From Stentor roeselii (Eukaryota; Ciliophora; Heterotrichea; Heterotrichida; Stentoridae): a stretch of DNA of 64,000 bases. The stretch's first letter is position 1. Each line of letters opens with the position of its first letter. The translations under genes were made by a program, and so were the position numbers. The stretch spans positions 62,001 to 126,000 of the forward strand of contig RSEH01000059.1 in NCBI GenBank assembly GCA_006503475.1, written 5' to 3'. The notes under the pieces are model-generated. The model was not told the origin of the DNA and ran no database searches. It saw only the letters and a list, made by a program, of their open reading frames with translations. Below are positions 40,359 to 51,700 of this stretch, in pieces.

Positions 40359-42302
40359 ATGGAGGTTCTCAGATGCAGGTTTCTGGATTACCACCCAGGA
40401 GAAATCATGCATCTGGCCTGTTCAGATCATGAATGTCTTTGCCTCTTCGAAGACTCAAGCATATCTCTTTACAAATGCGAAACCTGGTCCCTTCTGCTTC
40501 ACTACCCATCTTGCCGATCATTAGACCTGCGTCGACTGGTCTGGCTGGACTCATCCACATTCGCAGCAGTAGGCCTCGGCGGAATTTTATTAATTTTCAC
40601 CACCTCATCACTAGAATCAAAGTTTTCCACTCTGATAAGCGGAAACGGTATCTGGGACATGTCAAAAGGCGACTCTTGCCTGGCCCTAGGCTGTGACGAC
40701 GGAATTCTTCGTATTTTTAGCCTTTCTGACGAGGACTACTTCATTTCCTGCACTTTCCCAAAGCAGAACTCGAAGCTTTTATCAGTCCTGATCGTTCAAA
40801 GCTTTTATTTCGCAGGGACAGAGACAGGATCTATTTTAAAATTTAACGAAAAAGGCCAGACTCTTCAAAGAATGCAGGCGGACAGTGCGGTTTGGACTTT
40901 AAACTTCATTTCTGACTTTTTGGTTTCGGGTGAAGGGTCAGGGATGCTTTCTTTTTGGCAGCATTCACGAGGAGTGCTGAAACAACAGCACAAAACCCAT
41001 GAAGCTGATATTTTAACCACTTGGGTTCAGGGCGATGAGGTCTTTGCCAGTGGGGTTGATTCGAAAGTAGTTCGATGTAAGATGGCTGGGAATGATTGGG
41101 TTGTCAATGGAAGGGCTAAAGGGCAAAGTCATGATGTCAGAAGTTTGGCTTGGTTTCAGGGGAATTTACTTTCAGGAGGTGTTACTAGTGATATTTGTGT
41201 TTATGATCAGGAAAGCTTTTTGAGTCCTGGAAGTTATTCTGTTAGTGCTAAGGGAGTTGGGAAATTTAAAAAACATCTTTTTAGACATGTCGCGACTCTT
41301 CCTTTTAGACCGGTTTGTATACCTGCTAAGGGATTTTTACTTGAAGGGAAATCGCATAGTATTGAATTGTGGAATGTTGAGTCGTCTGTTAAAAGTGTGA
41401 ATAAGGTGCTTAGTGTTAATTGTAAGGGAAATGCTGGAATTTTAAGCTTTGGGATTCATCCTTCTGTGAAGTTCTTGGCTTATTCTAATGTGCTGGCGAC
41501 AAGATTCCTAAGACTCGACACAGAAGATTTCCGAGCCGAGTTCATAAACGAGAAATTCCGTCCTTGTTCAGTGATGCAATTTTCAGAAGACCATCTTTAC
41601 TGCGGTTATTTCGATTACTTCCTGATAAGCCTAAAGACCTTCGAAGTATCAATAATATCTCGCTTAGACTCTCTATCAGTAAACCTCAGCGTATCAGGTA
41701 ACTTATCAGCTCTTCAACTACGTAACAACAAAATCCTTTTATTCAAAAAGAACATTCTTTGCTTTTCCCTTCCAGCGAATGCAAGAGCAATAACAGCTCT
41801 TGGCATAGTCAACAATTCCGTCTTTTTCGCAACTGACGATAATCGATTCACCGGCTTTAACTACAAAAATTTCGAATTAGAAGGCTTTACTTCGAGATTT
41901 TCTAATCAAATCCCGAAGAACTACTTGAATGACGTGAACAGAATCATTGGAATCTTGCCTTTTGATAGACATAAAGTCTTACTTTACACTCATTATTCTT
42001 TCACTGTTGTTGATCTTAGAAAAAAACCTCCGAAAAAATGTGAAATTCTGACAAAGGAAAGGTTTCCTGAACATAAACACACCTGGGCTGGAATTTTGAG
42101 TCTTCATTCTTTGCACTCGGAGAATGTGAGGCTTGGCGAGCAGGTTGATAGTGATTTGGATAACTTCGCTATTAATAAACGATTTGGACCGGTTTTGGCT
42201 TTTCAGAGGAATGGAGAGAGTTTCGTTGTTGCTGAACTTGACTGGGAAAAAGCACTTGATGTCAAACCGAAACCTCTAGCGGTTCATAAGTATGGCAAGT
42301 AA
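40359..42302 (+). CDS. UTP4: UTP4/cirhin-like WD40 protein (small-subunit processome)
   Basis: A 647-residue double beta-propeller protein. Repeats with UTP4-like features include 'SGEGSGMLSFWQHSRGVLKQQHKTHEADILTTWV', 'FASGVDSKVVRCKM' and 'SHDVRSLAWFQGNLLSGGVTSDICVY'. A 'FGPVLAF....SFVVAELDW' segment near the end matches the family's C-terminal signature. UTP4 belongs to the t-UTP/UTP-A subcomplex that binds the 5' external transcribed spacer in the nucleolus and is needed for early 18S rRNA maturation. The length is close to yeast and human UTP4 (about 690-780). No intron is needed. Confidence 0.75.
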   Translation: MEVLRCRFLDYHPGEIMHLACSDHECLCLFEDSSISLYKCETWSLLLHYPSCRSLDLRRLVWLDSSTFAAVGLGGILLIFTTSSLESKFSTLISGNGIWDMSKGDSCLALGCDDGILRIFSLSDEDYFISCTFPKQNSKLLSVLIVQSFYFAGTETGSILKFNEKGQTLQRMQADSAVWTLNFISDFLVSGEGSGMLSFWQHSRGVLKQQHKTHEADILTTWVQGDEVFASGVDSKVVRCKMAGNDWVVNGRAKGQSHDVRSLAWFQGNLLSGGVTSDICVYDQESFLSPGSYSVSAKGVGKFKKHLFRHVATLPFRPVCIPAKGFLLEGKSHSIELWNVESSVKSVNKVLSVNCKGNAGILSFGIHPSVKFLAYSNVLATRFLRLDTEDFRAEFINEKFRPCSVMQFSEDHLYCGYFDYFLISLKTFEVSIISRLDSLSVNLSVSGNLSALQLRNNKILLFKKNILCFSLPANARAITALGIVNNSVFFATDDNRFTGFNYKNFELEGFTSRFSNQIPKNYLNDVNRIIGILPFDRHKVLLYTHYSFTVVDLRKKPPKKCEILTKERFPEHKHTWAGILSLHSLHSENVRLGEQVDSDLDNFAINKRFGPVLAFQRNGESFVVAELDWEKALDVKPKPLAVHKYGK

Positions 42303-42372
42303 TGATTTAGATTAGATGGTGATTCATAGATAATCAATAGTTCCATGATAAATCATCAATAAAATTAAATAA

Positions 42373-43092
42373 ATGAATGATTCAATGAAAAAAATCTTAA
42401 TTCCTAGTTCTTGGATCGGCCATCCAAAAATCAACACCTTATCCGACCTAAAACTAAGCAGAAGGCAGCTGATAACAGGTTTAGGCCAAGACATAAATAA
42501 AAAATCAGACCGCTTCTTACAAGACATCGAAAACGATCGACAAGACAAGAGATTCAAACAAGGATTAAGTCTAACTCCTCAGGACTTTCCAAAGCGAGCA
42601 GTAGAATACAAATACAGCTCAAATCCTCAAGGCTCTTACCAGACAAGTCCTTCGCCAAGACTCGATCCTTCTGAACTAAACGAAAAACATTTAAAATCCA
42701 AGTCACAAGAAAGAAAAGACTCAAGACTATTAATTCTTCCCAAAATTTCTAAAGAAGGAGGCAGAAACTCTTCATTTTTCAAAGAGCCGCCAGAATTTCC
42801 TTGTAGAAGAATAGTTCCTAATGAAACTTCTATAACACCCAAGCCGAATGAAGTCAGATTCGAAGACTATTCAAATAAGTTCATCTTTGCTAAAAGCAAA
42901 CCAGTCTTCAGAAAAAAGCTAAACTTTCTTGATATTTTTGAAAATGACTCAAAAAATATCAACAACTGGAGAAATGAAGACTCTGACCTGAGGTTTCTAA
43001 GAGATAAATCACAAAAAATCACAAATAGACTTCGACATAATTTTAAAAGGTCAACAAGCAGGGTGTTGACTTCTGGGTTTAATGTTTTATAA
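42373..43092 (+). CDS. Hypothetical basic protein
   Basis: A 239-residue product, rich in Ser, Lys, Arg, Pro and Asn, with no transmembrane helix and little predicted structure. Short conserved-looking pieces include ILIPSSWIGHPKINTL near the N-terminus and KKLNFLDIFEND near residue ~185. No family was recognised. The start context is AAATAAATG. Confidence 0.62.
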   Translation: MNDSMKKILIPSSWIGHPKINTLSDLKLSRRQLITGLGQDINKKSDRFLQDIENDRQDKRFKQGLSLTPQDFPKRAVEYKYSSNPQGSYQTSPSPRLDPSELNEKHLKSKSQERKDSRLLILPKISKEGGRNSSFFKEPPEFPCRRIVPNETSITPKPNEVRFEDYSNKFIFAKSKPVFRKKLNFLDIFENDSKNINNWRNEDSDLRFLRDKSQKITNRLRHNFKRSTSRVLTSGFNVL

Positions 43093-43172
43093 GATATGTT
43101 GAGGGTTTAGTTCCCAGTTTATTTAAATTCAGGATGATTATTCTTATTCACTTAAGAATATCTTGAATTATA

Positions 43173-45149
43173 ATGATTTTTTTCTTTCTCCTGGCGACTT
43201 CCTCAGCACAGACCTGCCCTTCAATAACCTGTGGCGATTTAATTTATCCTTACTGCTCGAAATCCAACCTGACCCACTACAGCGTTTCTTCCTGTCTTCC
43301 AAACGAGGTCTGCAGCAAGGGAAGACTAGAAAAAAAACAAATTTGTGAACCAAGTCCTGGGACCCGTTATTCAGGCGACTACTGCTCAAGTGACTCAGAA
43401 TGTCTATCAAACAACTGCATATCAAACCAATGCTATTCAAACAACTACCTCGAGTCATGTTCAGAAACCTTAGATTGCAATGTAGGTCTTTATTGTGACG
43501 GTTCAGTGTGTCAGTATCAAGTAAATGAAAACTCAAACTGCACTAATGACTACGAATGCAGAAATGACTTAATGTGCAATTTAGGACTTTGTATACCTTA
43601 TTGGAGCAAAGTACAAAATGAACTGGTTGAAGCTCCGTTTAACTCTTTGTCTTTCGCTTGTAAGTATGGAGGAGCAGCTCAAAATTTATCAGGCTTCTGG
43701 CATTGCGGGCTTCCTGACAACTCTTCAACTTTAGGAGCGCCCTGCAATCCAGATGATATATGCTCCAGCTTTAAAGGTCTTTATTCATTTTCATGTACTT
43801 GTGGAAGTACTTCTACTGGAACTGGCTTTTGTGGACTGTTCCCAGGAGATGATATTGTTCAAAAGGCGATACTTGATTCTCAAAATGTTTTTAAAGTGAA
43901 TAAATTCTGCAATACTCATTCCAGGTTTAGTCTTAACTGTTTTTTAGCTCATGATGATCAGCTTGATATGTTTTTAGAATTTGCTGATAACTTCCTGCAG
44001 TCTTTTGGAGGTTTTTATCCTAAAATCCAGCAGGCGTCGCTTTGTGCAATTCAGACATTAAACCGAGAGTATTACGAGATTCTTCAAGCGAAAGAAGGAA
44101 GAATTTCTTCATGTCCTGCTTATTACTGCCTTCAAGACCCGATTGGAGAAGACCAGTGTTCAATTCATGTGAAAGACTCGAACTTCGGTCAATTAGTTGA
44201 TATTTTTTATTCTTACCCCAGCTGTGAATGGAACTATTTGTGTAACTCGACTGGACAATGCCAGCCTAATAATGTTCAACCTGGACACCCGGGGGACTAT
44301 TGCAATGAGACCTTGCCTTGTGCCTCTGGTCATTGTGTTGAACATTTCTGTCTTGGGATAAGGGATGGAGAAAAATGTGAAAATCCTTGGGATTGCATGC
44401 CTGGGTTTTATTGTAGCCAGAACTCAAGTATTTGTGAAAGACTTAAACTCAAGTCAGAGTATTGTGAGTTCACTTATGAATGCAGTAATTATCTGATATG
44501 CAATTTGAATACTTGTATTAATTATTTCTCGCTTCAATTAAATGAAATTACTGATATTTGTGATTTAGATGAGCATGGAACATGCTTGTATAGCTTTGCA
44601 TGTTCAAGTGGATTTGCATATAATAAAGCAGGGCAGTATATTTGTGCAACTGCACCGACTAGTCAACTGAAAAACCCTTGTCTGCGCGCGGGGGATATTT
44701 GTATGGATAAGTCTAATCGTTATCCTCATGTTTGCACATGCAGCATTCAAGAAGTATTCAATGGAGTAGAGTCTGTTGTTTATTGTCCGCCTTTCGCTGG
44801 AGATATCAATTTTTTAAATGCGATGATTAATCTGAAACAGCTACTCAACTGGAATCAGGTCTGTAATGCTCGGTCACGTTTGAGTTACCGATGTTTTCTG
44901 AGGAATGACGAATATTTGGGAATTTATTATTATTATGTCACAAACTTAACTTTGTTTAGAAACTACACCAAATTATACTCAGTTAAAAACTGTATCAAAA
45001 AAAATTTCATGCATCAAGAGTATTTAAATGAGCAATATTTAAAAGACTGGATTAAACAACAAGAGAAGAAAAGCCAAGACGATGATGATAGTTTTTCAAA
45101 CTGGTTGATTCCGAGTTTATTTTCAGTCTTTCTAGTTTTAGTTAGCTAA
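43173..45149 (+). CDS. Secreted cysteine-rich protein with internal duplication and GPI-like tail
   Basis: A 658-residue product. The signal peptide is MIFFFLLATSSAQ. The mature part has about 60 Cys in disulfide-type spacing. Its two halves are related. In each, short 'C...DxxC..G.YC....C' (dickkopf/EGF-like) units are followed by a larger module ending in 'xxFAGD/FPGD...LN..F.VN.FCN..SR.S..CF'. The C-terminus is a polar linker (KKSQDDDDSFS) plus a short hydrophobic tail (NWLIPSLFSVFLVLVS), which suggests GPI anchoring. It is probably a cell-surface protein; ligand and function are unknown. Confidence 0.78.
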   Translation: MIFFFLLATSSAQTCPSITCGDLIYPYCSKSNLTHYSVSSCLPNEVCSKGRLEKKQICEPSPGTRYSGDYCSSDSECLSNNCISNQCYSNNYLESCSETLDCNVGLYCDGSVCQYQVNENSNCTNDYECRNDLMCNLGLCIPYWSKVQNELVEAPFNSLSFACKYGGAAQNLSGFWHCGLPDNSSTLGAPCNPDDICSSFKGLYSFSCTCGSTSTGTGFCGLFPGDDIVQKAILDSQNVFKVNKFCNTHSRFSLNCFLAHDDQLDMFLEFADNFLQSFGGFYPKIQQASLCAIQTLNREYYEILQAKEGRISSCPAYYCLQDPIGEDQCSIHVKDSNFGQLVDIFYSYPSCEWNYLCNSTGQCQPNNVQPGHPGDYCNETLPCASGHCVEHFCLGIRDGEKCENPWDCMPGFYCSQNSSICERLKLKSEYCEFTYECSNYLICNLNTCINYFSLQLNEITDICDLDEHGTCLYSFACSSGFAYNKAGQYICATAPTSQLKNPCLRAGDICMDKSNRYPHVCTCSIQEVFNGVESVVYCPPFAGDINFLNAMINLKQLLNWNQVCNARSRLSYRCFLRNDEYLGIYYYYVTNLTLFRNYTKLYSVKNCIKKNFMHQEYLNEQYLKDWIKQQEKKSQDDDDSFSNWLIPSLFSVFLVLVS

Positions 45150-45313
45150 TCGAATTGATAATAATTAAACCCCAAACTATCAATCACAAGATGCAAAGCA
45201 TAAATAAATAAAACTTTTCCTCTAAAAATCAAGAAAAAAACACCTAAAAACAAATTCTTCAAAATTTCAAATATTAATAAATCAAAAAATTCTCGAAAAA
45301 CTTATAAAACTAA

Positions 45314-45955
45314 TTAAAAAATCAAGCAATCACATTTGCAAACTTTATCACTTTTCTTTTCCACTAATTGATTTAAATCCTGAGAAAGAGTATCAATCCT
45401 CTCTTTAAGATTAGATCTCTCAATATCAGCTTCTTTTATATGTTTTAATCCCTCCTCAAGTGTAAGTCTGCTCTTAATGCATCCAATTTTAAGTTCTCTT
45501 ATTTTATTCAAAGACCAAGCCAGAGCCTTGGCAGGTCGTTCATCAGCAGGAAAAGTATTATCCAAGTCTTTCAAGTCCTGAACTAAGTTATTTTGCATCT
45601 CGTGCAAAGAAGCCTTAGTTCTGATGTTAAAAGGCCGAACAACAGATTTAAATCCCATCAAAGCATTGGAAAATTTTTTGCGAAGTTTGAGATTCACCTC
45701 TGAAAGTTTTTCGGTTTTCAAGTAAGAATCGTTTTCGATGATATCTTCATCTACTACGCTCGGGTTGGAACTGATATCTCGGGAAGATGAGCTATTTTTT
45801 TGAAGTACTCTTAGTGTTAACTTTTCGGTTGGTAATGTTTCAGCTTCGTTAGTAGGCTGTTGTCGGCTTCTCGAAGACTTTCTGCATTGACCTTCAAGAT
45901 CATACCAGTCCGAATCAGTATGAAGTGAGGAAGAAGGGGAGGATTCTTCTGACAT
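45314..45955 (-). CDS. Coiled-coil protein ending in a CaaX box
   Basis: A 213-residue product with a disordered acidic/Ser-rich N-terminus and helical coiled-coil segments at ~85-130 and ~165-200. It ends KVCKCDCLIF. The last four residues, CLIF, form a CaaX box of the type usually geranylgeranylated, and two cysteines just upstream could be palmitoylated. It is therefore probably anchored on the cytosolic face of a membrane. No GTPase motif is present. No family was recognised. Confidence 0.68.
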   Translation of the reverse strand: MSEESSPSSSLHTDSDWYDLEGQCRKSSRSRQQPTNEAETLPTEKLTLRVLQKNSSSSRDISSNPSVVDEDIIENDSYLKTEKLSEVNLKLRKKFSNALMGFKSVVRPFNIRTKASLHEMQNNLVQDLKDLDNTFPADERPAKALAWSLNKIRELKIGCIKSRLTLEEGLKHIKEADIERSNLKERIDTLSQDLNQLVEKKSDKVCKCDCLIF

Positions 45956-46159
45956 TAATTATAACATCGAATTATCAATGATGCACAGGATGAAGGGTTT
46001 GGGGCTATATATCAATGATAAGCCAGAAATTTTAGAATTTTAAGATTTTTAGGATTGTGAGAAAAGGTGACTACTGAAGAGTTGAATAAATAGATTATTA
46101 ATATTAATGTTTAGTTACTTTTCATCTTAAGAAAAGTATTTTTATTATTTGGAATAATT

Positions 46160-46789
46160 ATGGGGAATTCTGAACTCAAAGAAAAATTTTCGGTAGATAG
46201 TAAAGATTTCAATTACCTTGAATTGAATAAAGGTCCTAGTCAGTTTGATGATTTAATCATCAGAGACCTTCCTAGGTTGATTAAAGAAGAACACTTGGAA
46301 GTATCATCTAGGGTTTTAAACTCGTATTTTAACTATCATGAAAAAGCTGAGTACACTTCAGCAGTCTCTTGCATTCTTAATCACATTACCCAGAAAGAAA
46401 CATCAGAAGAGCAAATTTTTCTAAAATTTTTACCTTTAATGAGAATCTGGCAGGCAGAATTTCAGTAATTCTTAATCAGAAAAGATAATTTTAAGTCTCT
46501 TTTATTACTCTTCGAGGTAAAACTACAAAAGAAGCTTCCAGAAGTTAACAATATATTAAAAGAAAACTCTCTATCCCCAGATCTTTACGCTTACATTCCA
46601 ATATCCACATTTTTCACTTATAACTCAAATCCGACAACTGCAAATCAAGCGATATCAAAGATTTTGAAGAAAGGAGCGAAAACCTTGCCTGGAATTTTAA
46701 TAAAGCTGTTAAGACCTCATGCAAAATACATGAAAGCCCTTAGTTTAGAAGAACTACTGTTATTCCTTAATAAAGATCTCTGCATGTAA
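46160..46789 (+). CDS. Short TBC-domain-like protein with degenerate catalytic site (2 exons)
   Basis: Exon 1 is 46160-46464 and exon 2 is 46480-46789, around a 15-nt intron at 46465-46479 (GTAATTCTTAATCAG). The product is 204 aa. Motifs in TBC order are IIRDLPR (residues 33-39, the IxxDxxR finger with its Arg), a YxQG equivalent at 65-68 that reads YTSA, 'LMRIWQAEFQKDNFKSLLLLFEVKLQKKLP', and 'SLSPDLYAYIPISTFFTY'. TBC proteins activate GTP hydrolysis by Rab GTPases. The Gln finger is lost here, so it may be inactive or act as a scaffold. The core is somewhat shorter than usual. Confidence 0.6.
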
Positions 46790-46813
46790 AGTAAATTTGA
46801 TATAAGTTAATAA

Positions 46814-47299
46814 TTAGGTCTGTTGAACTGAGCTTTTCATCAGTTTTGGTTCTGGAGAGTTGCTCTTTGACGACATGTTCATTCTTGACAATGGTCTCAC
46901 ATCGATTTTCATGTAATCGATACTTGTCTTGAAGTGACTCAAAGGTTTGATACATTTTTTTTGGTTTAATTTCGGTTTTAATGGACTTGCTGTCCTGGAT
47001 GACGGGGCATAGAAGGTCACACTGATACTTTTTGGAGTCTTTTTTAAAGGACTTTCTTTTAACTTTTGGTTGTAAAGGGCTTGAATTACTGTACCGTAGT
47101 TTGATATATTTAATGAAGGTCGTAGTTTTATGCTTTGGACCAGATTTTGAATCACTTTTTCTTCTATTGCAAAGTTTTGGAATAAAATAGGCTTGGAATG
47201 TTTTTTTATGGATGTGTTTAGCAATGGTCTTCGAGTTGGTGGTGGGCTTACTGATCTTGAAAATTCAATTGTTTTTATGTTTAGTTTTTCCTTTAACAT
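46814..47299 (-). CDS. Hypothetical basic protein
   Basis: A 161-residue frame with ATG start and TAA stop, rich in Lys, Ser and Pro (KLRPSLNI, SPPPTRRPLLN, KSNSPEPKL), with no membrane helix and no recognised domain. It converges on the TBC-like gene with a 24-bp gap. Length and composition support a real gene, but no homology can be named. Confidence 0.58.
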   Translation of the reverse strand: MLKEKLNIKTIEFSRSVSPPPTRRPLLNTSIKKHSKPILFQNFAIEEKVIQNLVQSIKLRPSLNISNYGTVIQALYNQKLKESPLKKTPKSISVTFYAPSSRTASPLKPKLNQKKCIKPLSHFKTSIDYMKIDVRPLSRMNMSSKSNSPEPKLMKSSVQQT

Positions 47300-48739
47300 T
47301 TGGATTTATTAGATATTTAAAGAATTATTATCAGGAAATTGTTGACATATGAAATGAAGGGTCTTGTAAAATATTTAGCTTATTGAATTAGTTTTTACTA
47401 TTTCGTATTAGTTTGCAACTAATAAATAATTTTTTTTCTGATTATTAGAAGAAAACTTTAGATTCACAATAAGTTAAAATTCATTAAATTTAATATAAGT
47501 TTATTTGATTTTCAAAACTAATGACTAGAAAAAAAATGTTGAAGGTAATTGGATTAGCATTTATCTTGAGAAATAATTTTTGGAATTTTCTTTTCAGTTA
47601 TATAAAACACTATTTCTTACTTAAATTGAGATTTGGTAGATGTTTGATCGATTCTTTTGACAGCTACCATGTTGAATATATAAGGTGTAGTCAATTTGAT
47701 ATAAGGTACAAACTTCACTTCAGAGTCGAATTTTCTAATACAAAATATCAGTTACCTTAGTTAATTCATCAGGAAAGTATGAAAGTGAGATGCTAGATAT
47801 TAATACCATTAGGCTTATAATTCCTTGTTTAAATGAATGGGTGAAATACTATAATAGCAGAAGTTGTTGAAGCTTCAAGGATCTCAATAATTATTTCAAT
47901 CCTTAAGAAAAAAAATTTATTAATGCCTTATAATTTCATTCTAGGAAACGATCAAAATATATAGAATTAGTACACGAAATATACAAATGTAATTCTTGTC
48001 AAACTTATTTCAAACATTTAATTTATTCTTAAACTGCACACTTGATGCAGGATTTTATAGACTTTATTTAGAACCCGATCTTTATAAATGCTTTTATTGA
48101 TGCAAACCCTGTTAAAAGGTTATCTTGTCCTCTATATCAAAACATTAATGATTCGATAGGTATAATTAGATATTTTTATGCTCACTTGATTTTTAGAACT
48201 ACAATAAGTGTAGAATCTTATATCTGAATATCTAACTTGTAGAATTGACTTTACTTGTGAGGTTTACATTTTCATCTTACAGTATTACTGATCTATAAAT
48301 AAGATGCAAATACGACTGGCTTTAAGGCCCAAACCTATGAGAAATGCTAGCTACATAAATTTAACTCTCTCTTTTATTTTGTGATGATTAAAATTTTATT
48401 TCAATATAACTAGTTTTTAAAATAGAAATAAAATAATCTCAAATATAAACCTTGGTGCGCTTGTGTGGGTGGGTTTTTAATTTCTCACTTTGATACAGAT
48501 TAATCTTTATCTCAAATAGATCTTGTAAAGCTTGTAGCTCATATGATTTATAATTAGTTGATGAAATTTCCATAATTTCAATGAATTAGAAATCCGAAAA
48601 CATAGTTTTTTCAAACCCAAAGTAAATAAAATCCCAAAACATAATTTTCTCGATATCCAAATAATCAAATCCTCAATCCAAAAATCTAATAATTGATCTA
48701 TCATAGACTTAATCAATATTTATAAAAATTTCTTGAAAA
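47300..48739. other. AT-rich desert, about 1.4 kb
   Basis: An AT-rich stretch. One 79-codon frame at 47521-47760 is hydrophobic and irregular and was not accepted as a gene. No repeat, RNA gene or other feature was recognised. Confidence 0.6.
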
Positions 48740-51700
48740 ATGTTTTTACTCTTAGTACTTTCCTCCTTAACTACTACAGAGAGTAGTAAGTTAGTTGAAT
48801 ATAGACTATGGAAAAACTTCGGTGAGATAATCTTCGACTTCAGTCTCAACAATCGTCACGGGGTGAATGGGCACTCACAGTCTTCAACAAGTTTCAATGT
48901 TTTATTTTCTGATCGAGGGGCATACTTCCCAGTGAACTCAATGATCGACCTTCTTCCAAACGAGTATTCATCAAATGACTTCAACTACCCTCTTCCCTGT
49001 ACCTTGATATTTTGGGTGAACTCCCAAGAAGATAATGGCAGATTTTTTATGAAATGGAAGCCAGGTTACTATTTAGAAATCAGTCGAGACATGTCGATTA
49101 AAAGTGCATGTATCAGAGTGGAACAAAATTCAGTTTCAAAATTTTTCTGTACTTTACCAGGTACCTGGATTTCAAGTAAAGTTTATATAGGCACTTGGAT
49201 TTTACTTAACGTTAAATTGAATAAATATGAAGTTCAACTCAATATCAACTCTGACCAAATCAACAGTTTTCAATTGAATGAAGAGTATTTTGATAATGGC
49301 ACTTTTAGCTCGCATTTTATTGGAACTGATCAGGGAGGCGCCCCCAGTTTGCCTTGTTTTCTGTGGTATTTCGTTGTGCTTGACGAGTATGCAGGTGCTA
49401 TTAGTCCTTATTACGCTGGATCAAGTTCTGCTTGCTTTAGAGGAAATTGCACATGTAATCGGTCGATTAATGTACCTGAACTTGGAATTGTTTGTGTTTC
49501 GACGAGTACTAATATTTCTCAAGATTCTTTAGGATTTCCTTGTGATATTGGAAAGACTTGCTGGAAATCAGTAACTTTTACTTGTGCTTGTTATGATTCT
49601 TCGTGTTTATATGAAGAAGCTACTGGCTGTGGATGTATTGATTTGAGTTTGAAGAGTATATCGACTAATCCTTGCAGCTGTTTCATTAATGGGCAGGACT
49701 GTTGCAACCCATTATGCAGTTCTTGTTCAACCAGTACAAGTTGCTCAAAATGCAAAATATCAAACTCTTCCCCAAGTTCATCAACCTTTTGCTCATGCGA
49801 TAAAGGATTCTACAGTCCAAGCCCTCTAACCCGAACAAGTATCTGCATTCCTTGTTTACCAGATTGTTTAGAATGTTCAAATAGTTACACCTGCCAATCA
49901 TGCAAAGACCCTAACTCAGAATTAAATCCAACAACAGGACTCTGTCAATGTATTCTCAGTTATTTCAATTCAAGTTTAAACTCTTCCCTTATATGTTCAA
50001 AATGTATGCCAATATGCAAGCATTGCACAAACAGTTCAACTTGCACAATTTGTTTAGACCCAAACAGTTATCCATCAGGGTCTTTATGCCCTTGTGCCAA
50101 TAGTTACTATTTATCTGGAACAGGCTGCAGTAAATGTCAAAATCGATGCCTTGAATGCACCTCAGAAAAAAATTGCACATCATGTAAAGATCTAAAAGCT
50201 TCAATAAATTCTTCAGGAAATTGTGAATGTCAAGAGTTTTACTTCGAATCTCTTGACAATCAAGGACTTTCTTGCTTTCCTTGCTTAGAAGAATGCGCTA
50301 GTTGTAAGAATAGTTTAAGTTGTTCCAGATGTAAAGACCTCAACAGTTTTCTTAATTCTTCATCGCGATGTCAATGCAAAGATGGCTTTTACAAAAGAAA
50401 TGATAATAGTTTTGGATTTTGCTTAAAGTGCCTTGAGGAGTGTGGCACTTGTGCTGATGGAAACACTTGTAAAACTTGTAAATTTTCAAATATTTCAGTT
50501 GATGAATATGGAAAATGTAAATGTAATGAAGGGTTTTATCGGCCCTACCCTTTGGAAAATTCTAATTGCACTAAATGCAACTCTTTGTGTAAAACTTGTG
50601 AAAATCATAGCAAATGTCTTACTTGTTTTGATGAGTATTCAGAGGTTGATGATGATTTTATTTGTAAATGTAAAGCTGGGTTTTTTAGAGAGGAATCTGA
50701 TACAGGTGCTATTTGTAAAAAGTGCTCTGATGGATGTGGAGAGTGTTTAAATGATACTTCTTGTGAAAGATGTGTTGATAGCTATGCTTATTTAAATGAG
50801 AATAAGAGTTGTGCTTGTCCTGATGGGTTTTGGAATAGCCCTGTTCTGGTGGACAATAGAACTTGCTTGGAATGTAATAAATCTTGTAATACTTGTAGTT
50901 CTTATAATTACTGCCTTCAATGCTCTGGTGATTTTCAAGTTACTGACGAAAATGGTTTTTGCCAATGTTTAGAAACATTCACCCTAGTCCTTGGACAATG
51001 TTCTTGTCCCTTAGGCTTCACTCTATCCAATAATTCATGTGTTGACTTTTATTTCAATTTCACTATTAAAGTGAACAATGAGAACAAATTAAGAGTAATT
51101 TTTTCACAAACCCCTTTAGACATTTCAAAAAATGACATATCATTATCAATCAATTCCTTAAGATTTTCATACAAAATCTCAAAGACAGCTAAAAAAGTCT
51201 TTCTGATAACACTTAACCTCCAAGATTCCATCAAATCATCAACAAAAGCAACAATTAAAATAAAAAAAAAATTTCTATTCAGCGATGAGGGAGCGAAACT
51301 CAGCAACTATTCTTTTTCAGTAGATCTAAACAAGCAAGAAATTTTAAATGCAAACTTAAAAGCGTTAGTCAGCAAAGCTAAAGCATCATCTCAAGCAATA
51401 GCAACAACTTCATTAAGCATTTCAATTGTTTCTAATCCAGCTGCAGCTTGGGCGCTGGTCAACACGATGCAGTTCATTCGATACATTCCATTAACTGAAG
51501 AACCCTTATCTCCAACAATTACAAAGTTTTGCTTAGCGATAGGTCAATACAATCTGCTTCCTAATGTAATGTCTTTAATTCTGAATTCTAACTCTTCAGA
51601 TGTACCTTTTAAGGAAGCTGTTAATAATGGAATAGAAGTATCTGTTTTCTGGATTAATATCGGAAATATTATTATTAGCTTAGTTGCCTTGATTGTTTTG

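Noticed and set aside
47521-47760. 79-codon + strand frame in an AT-rich desert
   Set aside because: No motif, irregular composition, no neighbour context; likely a chance frame.
50433-50750. Overlapping + frame inside the furin-like protein
   Set aside because: Shadow frame of the cysteine-rich repeats.
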